DNA of 64,000 nucleotides. It comes from Rhizobium sp. WSM4643 (GTDB taxonomy: Bacteria; Pseudomonadota; Alphaproteobacteria; Rhizobiales; Rhizobiaceae). Position numbers and translations under genes: made by a program. Below, piece by piece: positions 1 to 6,593 of this stretch. The number at the start of each line of letters is the position of its first letter. Within the stretch, counting starts at the first letter, position 1. The notes under the pieces are model-generated. The model searched no databases. It had not been told where the DNA came from and saw only the letters and a program-made list of their open reading frames with translations. The stretch covers positions 4,431,501-4,495,500 of the forward strand of contig NZ_CP104040.1 of assembly GCF_025152745.1 (NCBI RefSeq), in the 5' to 3' direction.

Positions 1-160
1 CAAGATCGAACTTGTCGGCAGCGCGGGCGCTGCCGAGGCGAAGCGCCCGCTCTTGCAGGACGACGGAAACGCCAAGCGCGGTCGCAAGCGCCACGAGCAG
101 CACGACCACCAGCGACCCCGCCCAGAGGCGACGAAGATCGGAAAGGATGAAGCGGATCAT
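1..160 (-). CDS. ABC transporter permease, FtsX-like, N-terminal fragment (cut by window edge)
   Basis: Only the first 53 codons are inside the window. They read MIRFILSDLRRLWAGS and continue into a hydrophobic stretch (about residues 16-35, LVVVLLVALATALGVSVV) that looks like the first membrane helix of a MacB/FtsX-type permease. The ATG at 158-160 overlaps the TGA of the upstream ATPase gene (157-159) by four bases as ATGA, a typical translationally coupled ABC operon. The inferred role is the membrane half of the transporter whose ATPase is the next entry. The fragment is too short to show the periplasmic domain or FtsX signature, so the family call rests partly on the type of ATPase. Confidence 0.7.
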   Translation of the reverse strand, partial: MIRFILSDLRRLWAGSLVVVLLVALATALGVSVVLQERALRLGSARAADKFDL

Positions 161-849
161 GCAGCCTCTCCCGCCGTCGTCGCGGAATCTTCGCTGATCC
201 GACCGGAACCGAAGGTGATGCGCCGGTCGAGGCGGTTGGCCAAGCGATGGTCGTGTGAAACGACAATCAGCGTGCTGCCCTCGGCAATGGCCAGATCGAG
301 GATGAGATCGCCGACCGCCTCGCCGCTTTCGGCATCGAGGCTTGCGGTCGGCTCGTCGGCGATGATGACGCCAGGCTTGCGCAGCAGTGCTCGGCCGATC
401 GCCACGCGCTGCATCTCGCCGCGTGACATGGTTTCGATTTTCTGGCCGGGGCGGGAAAGACCGACCGTCCTCAAAAGTGCATGCGCCCGCTCGATGACAT
501 CACCTGTCGCAGCGTCGGCGAGCCGCGCCGGCAGCAGCACGTTTTCCACCGCCGACAGGCCGGGAAAGAGATGGAACTCCTGCATGACCAGGCCGATATT
601 TGCAGCACGGAACCGGTCGCGCCGGCTTTCTGAAAAAGCCGCGATATCCTCGCCGTTCCAGCGGATGCGGCCTTGCCGTGTCCGCTCCAGCCCGGCAACG
701 ATATTGACGAAGGTGCTCTTGCCGGAGCCTGACGCGCCTGTAATGGCGACCCTGCTGCCTGCATCGATCGACAGCCGGCCGATCGCCAGTGCCGGCGAGG
801 ACAGGCCCGGGAAGGTGACGGTCAGGTTTTCGATATCGAGAGCGAGCAT
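157..849 (-). CDS. ABC transporter ATP-binding protein, MacB/LolD-like
   Basis: 230 residues with all nucleotide-binding motifs in order: Walker A GASGSGKST (38-46), Q-loop Gln90, signature MSRGEMQRVA (141-150), Walker B VIIADE (161-166), D-loop SLD and switch His199. Length and motif style fit the LolD/MacB/FtsE group, which couples ATP hydrolysis to FtsX-type permeases rather than to substrate import through a classical channel. The signature is MSRGE instead of the usual LSGGQ, a moderate departure. It lies 6 bp downstream of the Tat-secreted protein gene (856-1317) and overlaps the permease start, so the three genes are probably one transcript. Substrate unknown; a zinc-related role is only an inference from the partner gene. 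Confidence 0.88.
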   Translation of the reverse strand: MLALDIENLTVTFPGLSSPALAIGRLSIDAGSRVAITGASGSGKSTFVNIVAGLERTRQGRIRWNGEDIAAFSESRRDRFRAANIGLVMQEFHLFPGLSAVENVLLPARLADAATGDVIERAHALLRTVGLSRPGQKIETMSRGEMQRVAIGRALLRKPGVIIADEPTASLDAESGEAVGDLILDLAIAEGSTLIVVSHDHRLANRLDRRITFGSGRISEDSATTAGEAA

Positions 850-855
850 ATTGGT

Positions 856-1317
856 TCAGACGGCGAAATATTCGGCCTGGCGGATTCGCAGCAGGCTGAC
901 AAAGCCGGTGTCCGGATCCGTCCACGAACCATATTCCAGCGTGCCGCGCACTTCGATCGTCTGGCGCGACTGCACGAAGGTCTGTTTCTCCAAGAGATAG
1001 ACGACCACGATATTATCAGGCCAGTCCGCATCCGAGGAACAAAAGGGGCAGAGCGACATCGGCACTTCGGTCAGCACGAAGAACTGGGCCTCGGCCTTCA
1101 ATGGCGGCGCCATGAAGCCCTTCATACTGATGTCCTGACCGGCAAGGCGCTTCACCTTGTCTGAGAATTCAAGGCCGAGCACGCCGAACTTGCCGTAGAG
1201 CTCACCGAACGCAAGCGAAGAATCGGCAGCGCGAACGAGGGAAGCGGTGAGGGGAAGCATAATGGCGGCGCCGATCAGCCGGCGGCGGCTGAGATGCAAC
1301 GAAGAAACTGTTTCCAT
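856..1317 (-). CDS. Small Tat-secreted protein, DUF3299-like
   Basis: 153 residues. The N-terminus carries a twin-arginine motif (SRRRLIGA, residues 10-17), a hydrophobic run and a VRA-A cleavage site near residue 30, so it is probably exported folded. The mature part has a compact beta-rich look with GQDISMKGFMAPP (60-72), a CPFC pair (Cys90, Cys93), and an end rich in R, G and Y. This layout resembles DUF3299 proteins, where a similar short cysteine segment follows a GYVVPL-like strand. The start at 1317 is chosen because CTTGGAGGTCGCC places a strong Shine-Dalgarno upstream; the open frame extends further only as alkaline phosphatase antisense. Metal binding or delivery is a guess. Confidence 0.65.
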   Translation of the reverse strand: METVSSLHLSRRRLIGAAIMLPLTASLVRAADSSLAFGELYGKFGVLGLEFSDKVKRLAGQDISMKGFMAPPLKAEAQFFVLTEVPMSLCPFCSSDADWPDNIVVVYLLEKQTFVQSRQTIEVRGTLEYGSWTDPDTGFVSLLRIRQAEYFAV

Positions 1318-1338
1318 GGCGACCTCCAAGAAGCAAAT

Positions 1339-1360
1339 CCCGGCCGCTGAACGGCCGGGA
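1339..1360 (-). terminator. GC-rich hairpin between phosphatase and Tat-protein genes
   Basis: CCCGGCCG and CGGCCGGG arms separated by a short loop, just upstream of the Shine-Dalgarno of the next gene. On the minus strand it is followed by ATTTGC only, so it is a weak terminator or an mRNA-stabilising hairpin. Confidence 0.4.
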
Positions 1361-1377
1361 CCATGATCGATGAAAGA

Positions 1378-1402
1378 GGCAAGGCCGGCAAGCGGCCTTG
1401 CC
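1378..1402 (-). terminator. Intrinsic terminator after alkaline phosphatase
   Basis: A perfect 10-bp stem (GGCAAGGCCG / CGGCCTTGCC) with a 5-base loop starts 3 bases past the phosphatase stop and is followed on the minus strand by TCTTTCAT. It probably ends much of the phosphatase transcript, although only 88 bp separate that stop from the next gene. Confidence 0.6.
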
Positions 1403-1405
1403 AGA

Positions 1406-3160
1406 TCAGTTGGTCTGCTTGGCGCCGAGAGCGAAGGCGTCGGCGAGCACGCGATAGACGTCGCTCTGTTCCAGGTAGCCGTGGAAGCCTTCAGCGCCCG
1501 GACCAGCCGACTGCAGAACGACGTCGTCGACCGCATGGACGCCGCTCTCGCTGCTTTTGGGAAGATTGCCCTGAACGAAGACTGCGCCGGGAACATCCTT
1601 ATACTGTTCGTTGGCGACATATTCCTTCTTTTCGTTCTGGACAGCCGGAACGAAGGGACCATCAAGCTTCGGACGGAAGGTCTCGTAGTGGTCAGGGCCG
1701 TTGTTGGCGCTGAGAAACAGTCGGCGGCTGACGTCGATCTTATCGGGATAGCCGTCGCCGTTTTCGTCCTTGTAGTTCGGGAAGCCGGCTTCGGCATAGG
1801 TCCCGACCTTTTCGCGCATTTCCGTGCCGGGCTTTTCATCATCGACGGTGCCGATGATGGATACGCCATGCGTGTGGTCGCCGGTGACGACGATCAGCGT
1901 GTCCGGATGCGCCTTCTGGAAGTCGCGGGCAACGCCGATCGCCTGGTCGAATTCGATGGTTTCGATAACGGCGCGATCCCAATCGAGCGGATGGGACATT
2001 TTGTCGATCGAGGAGCCTTCGACCATCAGGTAGAAGCCATCAGGATTCTTGGAAAGGCGGTCGAGCGCAACCTTGGTCATGGCGACGAGACCCGGCTGGT
2101 TCGGGAACTTGTCGACGGTGCCCTTCTTCAGGAACTCGCGATCAAGCGTGACGTCCATATTGCCGGTGTGGAACAGGCCAAGGAGATTGCCTTCAGCCGA
2201 TGCATTGGCTGCGAGCTCGTTCTTGTCGGTCGCTAGCTTGTAGCCAGCATCCTGGAAAAGCTTGATGTAATCTTGATTGTCCTTGCGCTTGGAACCGGGA
2301 ACTTCTTTGCCGAGGAAATAGGCCGAGCCGCCGCCAAGCAGGACTTCCGGCTTGACGTCCAGCAGCATGCCGACGATGTCGGCCTTGTCGCCGCGGTTGC
2401 GGGTGTGGGATACGACCGCAGCCGGCGTGGCGTCTTCGACCTCCGCCGTTGCAACGATGCCGATCGCCTTCTTGGTCAGGCGGCGAACGGCTTCCGCGAA
2501 GGTTTCAACGCGCGGGTCATCGAGAGAGGCCGGCGTACGGTCCGCATAGACGCCGATCGCGTTGACGGCCGTCTTGTGGCCCGTCATGTAGGCGGACATG
2601 GTGTTGGCCGAGTCCGTGGCAACGGCGTTCGTCGCCGACGTGCCGATAAAAGCCATGCGATCGAGATCGTCCATATTCAGGCGGCCATTCGCCTTACCTT
2701 CGGTCATGCCCTTGGACATGATGCGGGCAGCGGTGCGATGTGCAACGGAAAGCCCGTCGCCGAGCAGGAAGATGATGTTCTTGGCCTTCGGCTGGGCTGC
2801 CGTTTCGTAAACGTTCCAGGTGACGGACTTCGTTTCGTCTCCGGCCGCGACTTCGATCTTGTAGTCGCCCGGCGCGGAAATCTTCAGGCCACGCAGCAGG
2901 ATAGCGGAGCCGAGAGCCTTGTCGTCCTTGCCTTTTTCCAGTTCGACGAACTGCGCCTCGCCCCCGAGAACGGTCTTGTAGTCCTGGCCATTGACGGTGA
3001 TCTTCACGTCTTCGGGCTTGACCTGCTTGTTGAGCTCAACCTTGAAATCGAACGGCGAACCGGCAAGGATCGTCGCGCGATCAAGCGGATAGACCGTCGT
3101 CGCCTGAGCGGCGCCCGCAAGGATGGTGGTGGCCGCAAAGGCGGCGAGAAGCGTACGCAT
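1406..3160 (-). CDS. Alkaline phosphatase, PhoA superfamily, secreted
   Basis: 584 residues. A cleavable signal peptide (1-20, ending AAQA) is followed by a beta-sandwich-like N-terminal domain (about 21-120) that classical PhoA lacks. The catalytic domain has IIFLLGDGLS (metal-ligand Asp135), ATDSA with the nucleophile Ser184, EDATPAAVVSHT (242-252), MVEGSSIDKMSH (379-390), VTGDHTHG (425-432) and the C-terminal SGVHAVDDVV and GPGAEGFHG. It hydrolyses phosphomonoesters in the periplasm using two zinc ions and one magnesium by family analogy. Residues 465-476 form a DxNxDGxxDxxD calcium-type loop inside a lineage-specific insertion. A Pho box upstream (3218-3235) points to induction in phosphate starvation. 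Confidence 0.9.
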   Translation of the reverse strand: MRTLLAAFAATTILAGAAQATTVYPLDRATILAGSPFDFKVELNKQVKPEDVKITVNGQDYKTVLGGEAQFVELEKGKDDKALGSAILLRGLKISAPGDYKIEVAAGDETKSVTWNVYETAAQPKAKNIIFLLGDGLSVAHRTAARIMSKGMTEGKANGRLNMDDLDRMAFIGTSATNAVATDSANTMSAYMTGHKTAVNAIGVYADRTPASLDDPRVETFAEAVRRLTKKAIGIVATAEVEDATPAAVVSHTRNRGDKADIVGMLLDVKPEVLLGGGSAYFLGKEVPGSKRKDNQDYIKLFQDAGYKLATDKNELAANASAEGNLLGLFHTGNMDVTLDREFLKKGTVDKFPNQPGLVAMTKVALDRLSKNPDGFYLMVEGSSIDKMSHPLDWDRAVIETIEFDQAIGVARDFQKAHPDTLIVVTGDHTHGVSIIGTVDDEKPGTEMREKVGTYAEAGFPNYKDENGDGYPDKIDVSRRLFLSANNGPDHYETFRPKLDGPFVPAVQNEKKEYVANEQYKDVPGAVFVQGNLPKSSESGVHAVDDVVLQSAGPGAEGFHGYLEQSDVYRVLADAFALGAKQTN

Positions 3161-3217
3161 GGAAAACCCCCGTTTTCGTTGCAGACATTAACAACCCGGC
3201 CGGGATACCTCCCGAGG

Positions 3218-3235
3218 ATGACATCGGCATGACAA
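3218..3235 (-). promoter_or_regulatory. Pho box (PhoB-binding site) upstream of alkaline phosphatase
   Basis: On the minus strand the site reads TTGTCAT-GCCG-ATGTCAT: two 7-mers with exactly the 4-base spacer of a PhoB box, 12 of 14 bases matching two CTGTCAT half-sites. It lies 58 bp upstream of the phosphatase ATG and faces it. Confidence 0.75.
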
Positions 3236-3289
3236 AATGTCGCAGGATTGCGGCCGCCGCTTTCACCTGCAGGCTCTGAGCGCAAAAAC

Positions 3290-3317
3290 CTTGACTCCTG
3301 TGGAAAACCTTCTAAGA
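3290..3317 (+). promoter_or_regulatory. Probable sigma-70 promoter of the asd leader transcript
   Basis: CTTGAC (3290-3295) matches the rhizobial -35 consensus perfectly and is followed after 16 bases by CTAAGA (3312-3317), a partial match to the CTATAT -10. Transcription would start near 3324, about 17 bases before the leader-peptide ATG. Confidence 0.5.
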
Positions 3318-3340
3318 GCAACACCGGAAAAGGAATCTCC

Positions 3341-3460
3341 ATGGTTCGCGACGAACACGCCATTGCCGAATGCAATGACCGGGCACGGGTTGCCGGGGTG
3401 GATATTGCCGTTCCGGTTTCTGCCAAAACCAAGGCCAAAACGACGACGAAAACCGTCTGA
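3341..3460 (+). CDS. Candidate Thr/Lys-rich leader peptide upstream of asd
   Basis: A 39-codon open frame that starts with ATG 11 bases after AAAAGG and ends with TGA 111 bases before asd. Its last 12 codons read AKTKAKTTTKTV, with five threonine and four lysine codons in the final eleven, the two amino acids made from the aspartate semialdehyde that Asd produces. It sits between a promoter-like CTTGAC and asd. The downstream RNA can form alternative hairpins (3482-3500 against 3496-3531). This layout resembles classic amino-acid attenuators such as the thr leader, but neither hairpin has a clear U tract, so translation control or coincidence remain possible. No homologue is recognised. Confidence 0.5.
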   Translation: MVRDEHAIAECNDRARVAGVDIAVPVSAKTKAKTTTKTV

Positions 3461-3481
3461 CGTCTCTGGCCTGCCGCTCTC

Positions 3482-3531
3482 TCCCCGGCTCGGCTGGGGA
3501 CAGGAAGACGCGATTGATCGCGCCTTTCCCC
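3482..3531 (+). promoter_or_regulatory. Alternative hairpins between the leader peptide and asd
   Basis: Hairpin 1 pairs TCCCCGGC (3482-3489) with GCTGGGGA (3493-3500), one G-U pair. The same GGGGA can instead pair with TCCCC (3527-3531), extended by AGG/CCT (3502-3504 with 3523-3525) and an inner CGCGAT/ATCGCG stem (3509-3514 with 3517-3522). The two folds exclude one another. Drawn by eye, no energy computed. Confidence 0.4.
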
Positions 3532-3571
3532 TCACCGGACAAGAGGAGAGAAGAGAAAGAGAGCTTGAGAA

Positions 3572-4606
3572 ATGGGTTTCAAAGTAGCAGTTGCGGGAGC
3601 GACCGGAAATGTTGGCCGGGAGATGCTCAACATCCTCTCGGAGCGTGGCTTCCCCGCCGATGAGGTCGTGGCACTCGCATCCTCGCGTTCGCAGGGCACC
3701 GAGGTTTCCTTCGGTGACCGGACGCTGAAGGTCTCCAATCTGGAGAATTACGATTTCTCCGATACCGACATCTGCCTGATGTCGGCCGGCGGCGAGATTT
3801 CCAAGAAGTTCTCCCCGAAGATTGGCCAGCAGGGCTGCATTGTCATCGACAATTCCTCGGCTTGGCGCTACGACGCCGACGTGCCGCTGATCGTGCCGGA
3901 AGTGAACCCGGATGCCATCAGCCAGTTCACCAAGCGCAACATCATCGCCAATCCGAACTGCTCGACCGCCCAGCTGGTGGTGGCGCTGAAGCCGCTGCAT
4001 GACTTCGCCAAGATCAAGCGCGTAGTCATCTCGACCTACCAGTCGGTCTCCGGCGCCGGCAAAGACGGCATGGACGAGCTCTTCAATCAGACGCGCGCCG
4101 TCTTCGTCGCCGATCCGATCGAGAACAAGAAGTTCACGAAGCGTATCGCCTTCAATGTCATCCCGCACATCGACGTCTTCATGGAGGACGGCTACACCAA
4201 GGAAGAATGGAAGGTGCTGGCCGAGACGAAGAAGATGCTCGACCCGAAGATCAAGGTGACCTGCACGGCGGTGCGCGTGCCGGTTTTCATCGGTCATTCG
4301 GAATCGGTCAACATCGAATTCGAAAACGAGATCACTGCCGATCAGGCCCGCGACATCCTGCGCGATGCACCGGGCTGCCTCGTCATCGACAAGCGCGAGG
4401 ATGGCGGCTACATCACGCCATATGAATCCGCCGGCGAGGATGCGACCTACATCTCTCGCATCCGCGAGGACGCAACGGTCGAAAACGGCCTCAACATCTG
4501 GGTGGTCTCCGACAATCTGCGTAAGGGTGCTGCGTTGAACGCCATCCAGATCGCCGAGCTGCTCGTCAATCGTGGTCTCGTCAAGCCGCGAAAGCAGGCC
4601 GCCTGA
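3572..4606 (+). CDS. asd: Aspartate-semialdehyde dehydrogenase
   Basis: 344 residues, the usual length. It converts 4-aspartyl phosphate to aspartate semialdehyde with NADPH, the branch point to lysine/diaminopimelate, threonine and methionine, in the cytoplasm. The N-terminal Rossmann motif GATGNVG lies at 9-15, SAGG at 71-74, and the catalytic cysteine is Cys130 in ANPNCSTAQ. The ATG at 3572 follows a purine-rich ribosome site (AAGAGAAAGAGAG). It stands alone between a leader-peptide candidate and a strong terminator, so it is probably monocistronic and may be controlled by threonine/lysine supply through the leader. Confidence 0.97.
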   Translation: MGFKVAVAGATGNVGREMLNILSERGFPADEVVALASSRSQGTEVSFGDRTLKVSNLENYDFSDTDICLMSAGGEISKKFSPKIGQQGCIVIDNSSAWRYDADVPLIVPEVNPDAISQFTKRNIIANPNCSTAQLVVALKPLHDFAKIKRVVISTYQSVSGAGKDGMDELFNQTRAVFVADPIENKKFTKRIAFNVIPHIDVFMEDGYTKEEWKVLAETKKMLDPKIKVTCTAVRVPVFIGHSESVNIEFENEITADQARDILRDAPGCLVIDKREDGGYITPYESAGEDATYISRIREDATVENGLNIWVVSDNLRKGAALNAIQIAELLVNRGLVKPRKQAA

Positions 4607-4631
4607 TACCATTTGTAAACCATAATGTGCT

Positions 4632-4665
4632 AAAGCCCTGCTGATGATGAAGGCAGGGCTTTTTG
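4632..4665 (+). terminator. Intrinsic terminator of asd
   Basis: AAAGCCCTGC pairs with GCAGGGCTTT around a short loop, followed by a run of T, 26 bp after the asd stop. Confidence 0.9.
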
Positions 4666-4757
4666 CCGATTTGTGGACGCTTCTGTCCATAAGCGCTTGC
4701 TGAAAAAGGCGGTCGTGACAACATCGCCTTCGGCTGGCATTCTGCCCGGCATCAAGC

Positions 4758-4833
4758 CAAAGCATGCCGTCCAAAACCGTGCAGCGGTTCGGGACAGCGA
4801 CATGAACAGAACGAAGACTTTGAGCGCGTCGCA
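4758..4833. repeat. Rhizobium-type palindromic intergenic repeat, family A, copy 1
   Basis: The stretch beginning AAAGCATGCCGTCCAAAACC and continuing GTGCAGCGGTT through to GAGCGCGTCGC aligns with a second copy at 59155-59245. The core CAAAA-N-CG-TGCAG-CGGTT is a near palindrome flanked by GCATG/CATG arms. I recognise it as a common intergenic element of Rhizobium chromosomes (RIME-like). It lies 52 bp before the transglycosylase start. Confidence 0.65.
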
Positions 4834-4884
4834 TGGCCCCGATCGGCCGCGGCGCGCTTCAGTAGATCGGAAGCGGGGTTTCTC

Positions 4885-5706
4885 ATGCGCATGACAACAT
4901 TCTTTCTGGCGGCGTTTACGGCGGCGGGCGTCCTGCACGCGCTGCCGGCGGCGGCCCAGGGCGCTCAATGCGGCAATAATAGCAGCGGTTTCGGTGCATG
5001 GGTCGCCGACTTCAAGCAGGAAGCGGCGGCAAACGGCGTCAGCCGCTCGGTCCTCGACCGCGCCTTCGCCAACGTCAATTACAACAGGCCGACAATTGCC
5101 GCCGACCGAGGCCAGAAGAGCTTCAAGCTCTCCTTCGACGCTTTCATGCAGAAGCGCGGCGGGGCCGCCGTCATCTCCCGCGGCCGCAGCATGAAGGCCG
5201 CCAACCAGGCACTTTTTGCCTCGATCGAGCGCCGTTTCGGCGTTCCGGCCGGCCCGCTGATCGCGATCTGGGGCATGGAGACCGGTTTCGGCAGCTATAT
5301 GGGCAACCAGCATACGCTGTCGGCTGTTTCGACCCTTGCCTATGACTGCCGTCGTTCGGACTATTTCACCGACCAGCTCTATGCAGCACTCCAGCTCGTC
5401 TCCGAGGGCTATCTGAGCCCGCAGGCCAAGGGTGCCGCCCATGGTGAAATCGGCCAGACGCAGTTTCTGCCGCGCAATGTCGTGCGCTTCGGCGCCGATG
5501 GCGACGGCGACGGCCGCGTCGACATGGTCGGTTCCCGCGCCGATGCCCTGGCCTCGACCGCGAATTTCCTCAAGGGCCACGGCTGGCGCGCCGGCGCCGG
5601 CTATCAGCCCGGAGAGCCGAATTTCGTCGCCATCCAAGGCTGGAACGCCGCCAGCGTCTACCAGCAGGCGATCGCCTATATCGGTCAGCAGATCGACGGC
5701 AGATAG
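4885..5706 (+). CDS. Lytic murein transglycosylase, MltB-like
   Basis: 273 residues. A signal peptide (1-25, ending AAAQG) directs it to the periplasm; there is no lipobox, so it is soluble rather than a lipoprotein like E. coli MltB. It cleaves peptidoglycan between MurNAc and GlcNAc with formation of 1,6-anhydro-MurNAc. The catalytic glutamate is Glu132 in IWGMETGFGSY, followed by the family's STLAYD and GEIGQTQFLP segments. GADGDGDGRVDMVGS is the EF-hand-like calcium loop found in Slt35/MltB. It lacks the long C-terminal peptidoglycan-binding domain some relatives carry. The ATG at 4885 is preceded by GGAAGCGGGG. It is followed by its own terminator. Confidence 0.93.
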   Translation: MRMTTFFLAAFTAAGVLHALPAAAQGAQCGNNSSGFGAWVADFKQEAAANGVSRSVLDRAFANVNYNRPTIAADRGQKSFKLSFDAFMQKRGGAAVISRGRSMKAANQALFASIERRFGVPAGPLIAIWGMETGFGSYMGNQHTLSAVSTLAYDCRRSDYFTDQLYAALQLVSEGYLSPQAKGAAHGEIGQTQFLPRNVVRFGADGDGDGRVDMVGSRADALASTANFLKGHGWRAGAGYQPGEPNFVAIQGWNAASVYQQAIAYIGQQIDGR

Positions 5707-5730
5707 GCTCTCATCGATAAGAATACTCGA

Positions 5731-5757
5731 AACGCCGCTGCGATATGCGGCGTTTTT
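5731..5757 (+). terminator. Intrinsic terminator of the lytic transglycosylase gene
   Basis: AACGCCGC and GCGGCGTT arms with an 8-base loop, then TTTTT, 25 bp after the stop codon. Confidence 0.9.
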
Positions 5758-5879
5758 CATACGCGGGAATCAAAGCCGCCGCCGGACAATCGCCACGCTG
5801 ATCAAAACGTCGGTCGTGCGCGACCAATTGACGGCGAGCTTAGCAACAATCCTTAAAAAACCGATAAACCGGCATGTCC

Positions 5880-6521
5880 CTAGATTTCGGGACGAATGAA
5901 GTCGCGTGTCTCGGCGTCCATGACCCAGAGTTCACCGGTCGAAATGTCGAACCAGGCGCCGTGGAGATGAAGGCTTCCCGCTTCCTCGAGAGCCTTGATG
6001 TCGGGGAAGCTTCTGAGATTGTTGATCGAATTGCGGATGGAGACACGCTCAAGCGCCGTCTGCCGCTCGGCCGCCGTCATCACGTCGTTGCTCTGGATCT
6101 GCTCGGCGGCCGGTCTGACCAGCGACATCCAACGGCCGATGAAATCGCCAGGCGACAGCGGTTCGGCATTCGGGTCGAGCGCTGCGCGGATGCCGCCGCA
6201 GCGTCCATGGCCCATCACGACGATATCCGAGACCTTCAGCGCCTGTACCGCAAATTCGAGCGCGGCCGAGGTCGAGTGGAAATGGCCGTCCGGCTCGTAG
6301 GGCGGCACCATGTTGGCGACGTTGCGAATGACGAAGAGCTCGCCCGGGCCGGCATCGAAGATCAGCTCCGGTGCCGCGCGGGAATCCGAACAGGCAATGA
6401 CAAGCGTATGGGGGTCCTGACCGTTTTCGGCAAGCTGCCGATACCTGTCGCGGGCGTCGGCATAACGCCCGTTCATGAAGTTGCGATAGCCGTCCAGAAG
6501 AGGTGTTGGAAAACGCTGCAT
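5880..6521 (-). CDS. Carbonic anhydrase, beta class
   Basis: 213 residues from the ATG at 6521. It interconverts CO2 and bicarbonate in the cytoplasm. The zinc ligands and catalytic pair are visible: Cys44 and Asp46 in IACSDSRAAPEL, and His105/Cys108 in VVMGHGRCGG. The frame remains open upstream to a GTG at 6566, but the ATG start gives the usual N-terminus (MQRFPTPLLDGYRNF) of alphaproteobacterial homologues. It probably supplies bicarbonate for carboxylases. It lies 72 bp after pdxY on the same strand. The intracellular partner is unknown, so CynT or Can naming is left open. Confidence 0.93.
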   Translation of the reverse strand: MQRFPTPLLDGYRNFMNGRYADARDRYRQLAENGQDPHTLVIACSDSRAAPELIFDAGPGELFVIRNVANMVPPYEPDGHFHSTSAALEFAVQALKVSDIVVMGHGRCGGIRAALDPNAEPLSPGDFIGRWMSLVRPAAEQIQSNDVMTAAERQTALERVSIRNSINNLRSFPDIKALEEAGSLHLHGAWFDISTGELWVMDAETRDFIRPEI

Positions 6522-6593
6522 GCTTTCTGGATTAGCGCGCGCGGAAGACAAGATCAACTGCTGCACTGCAAAATGAACATATCGGCAAATGCG

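Noticed and set aside
3263..4834. 523-codon antisense frame opposite asd
   Set aside because: It spans the asd promoter and terminator, has no conserved motif and is a codon-bias shadow.
4673..4894. Small plus-strand frame overlapping the transglycosylase start
   Set aside because: Most of it is the family A repeat; no ribosome site or conserved protein motif.
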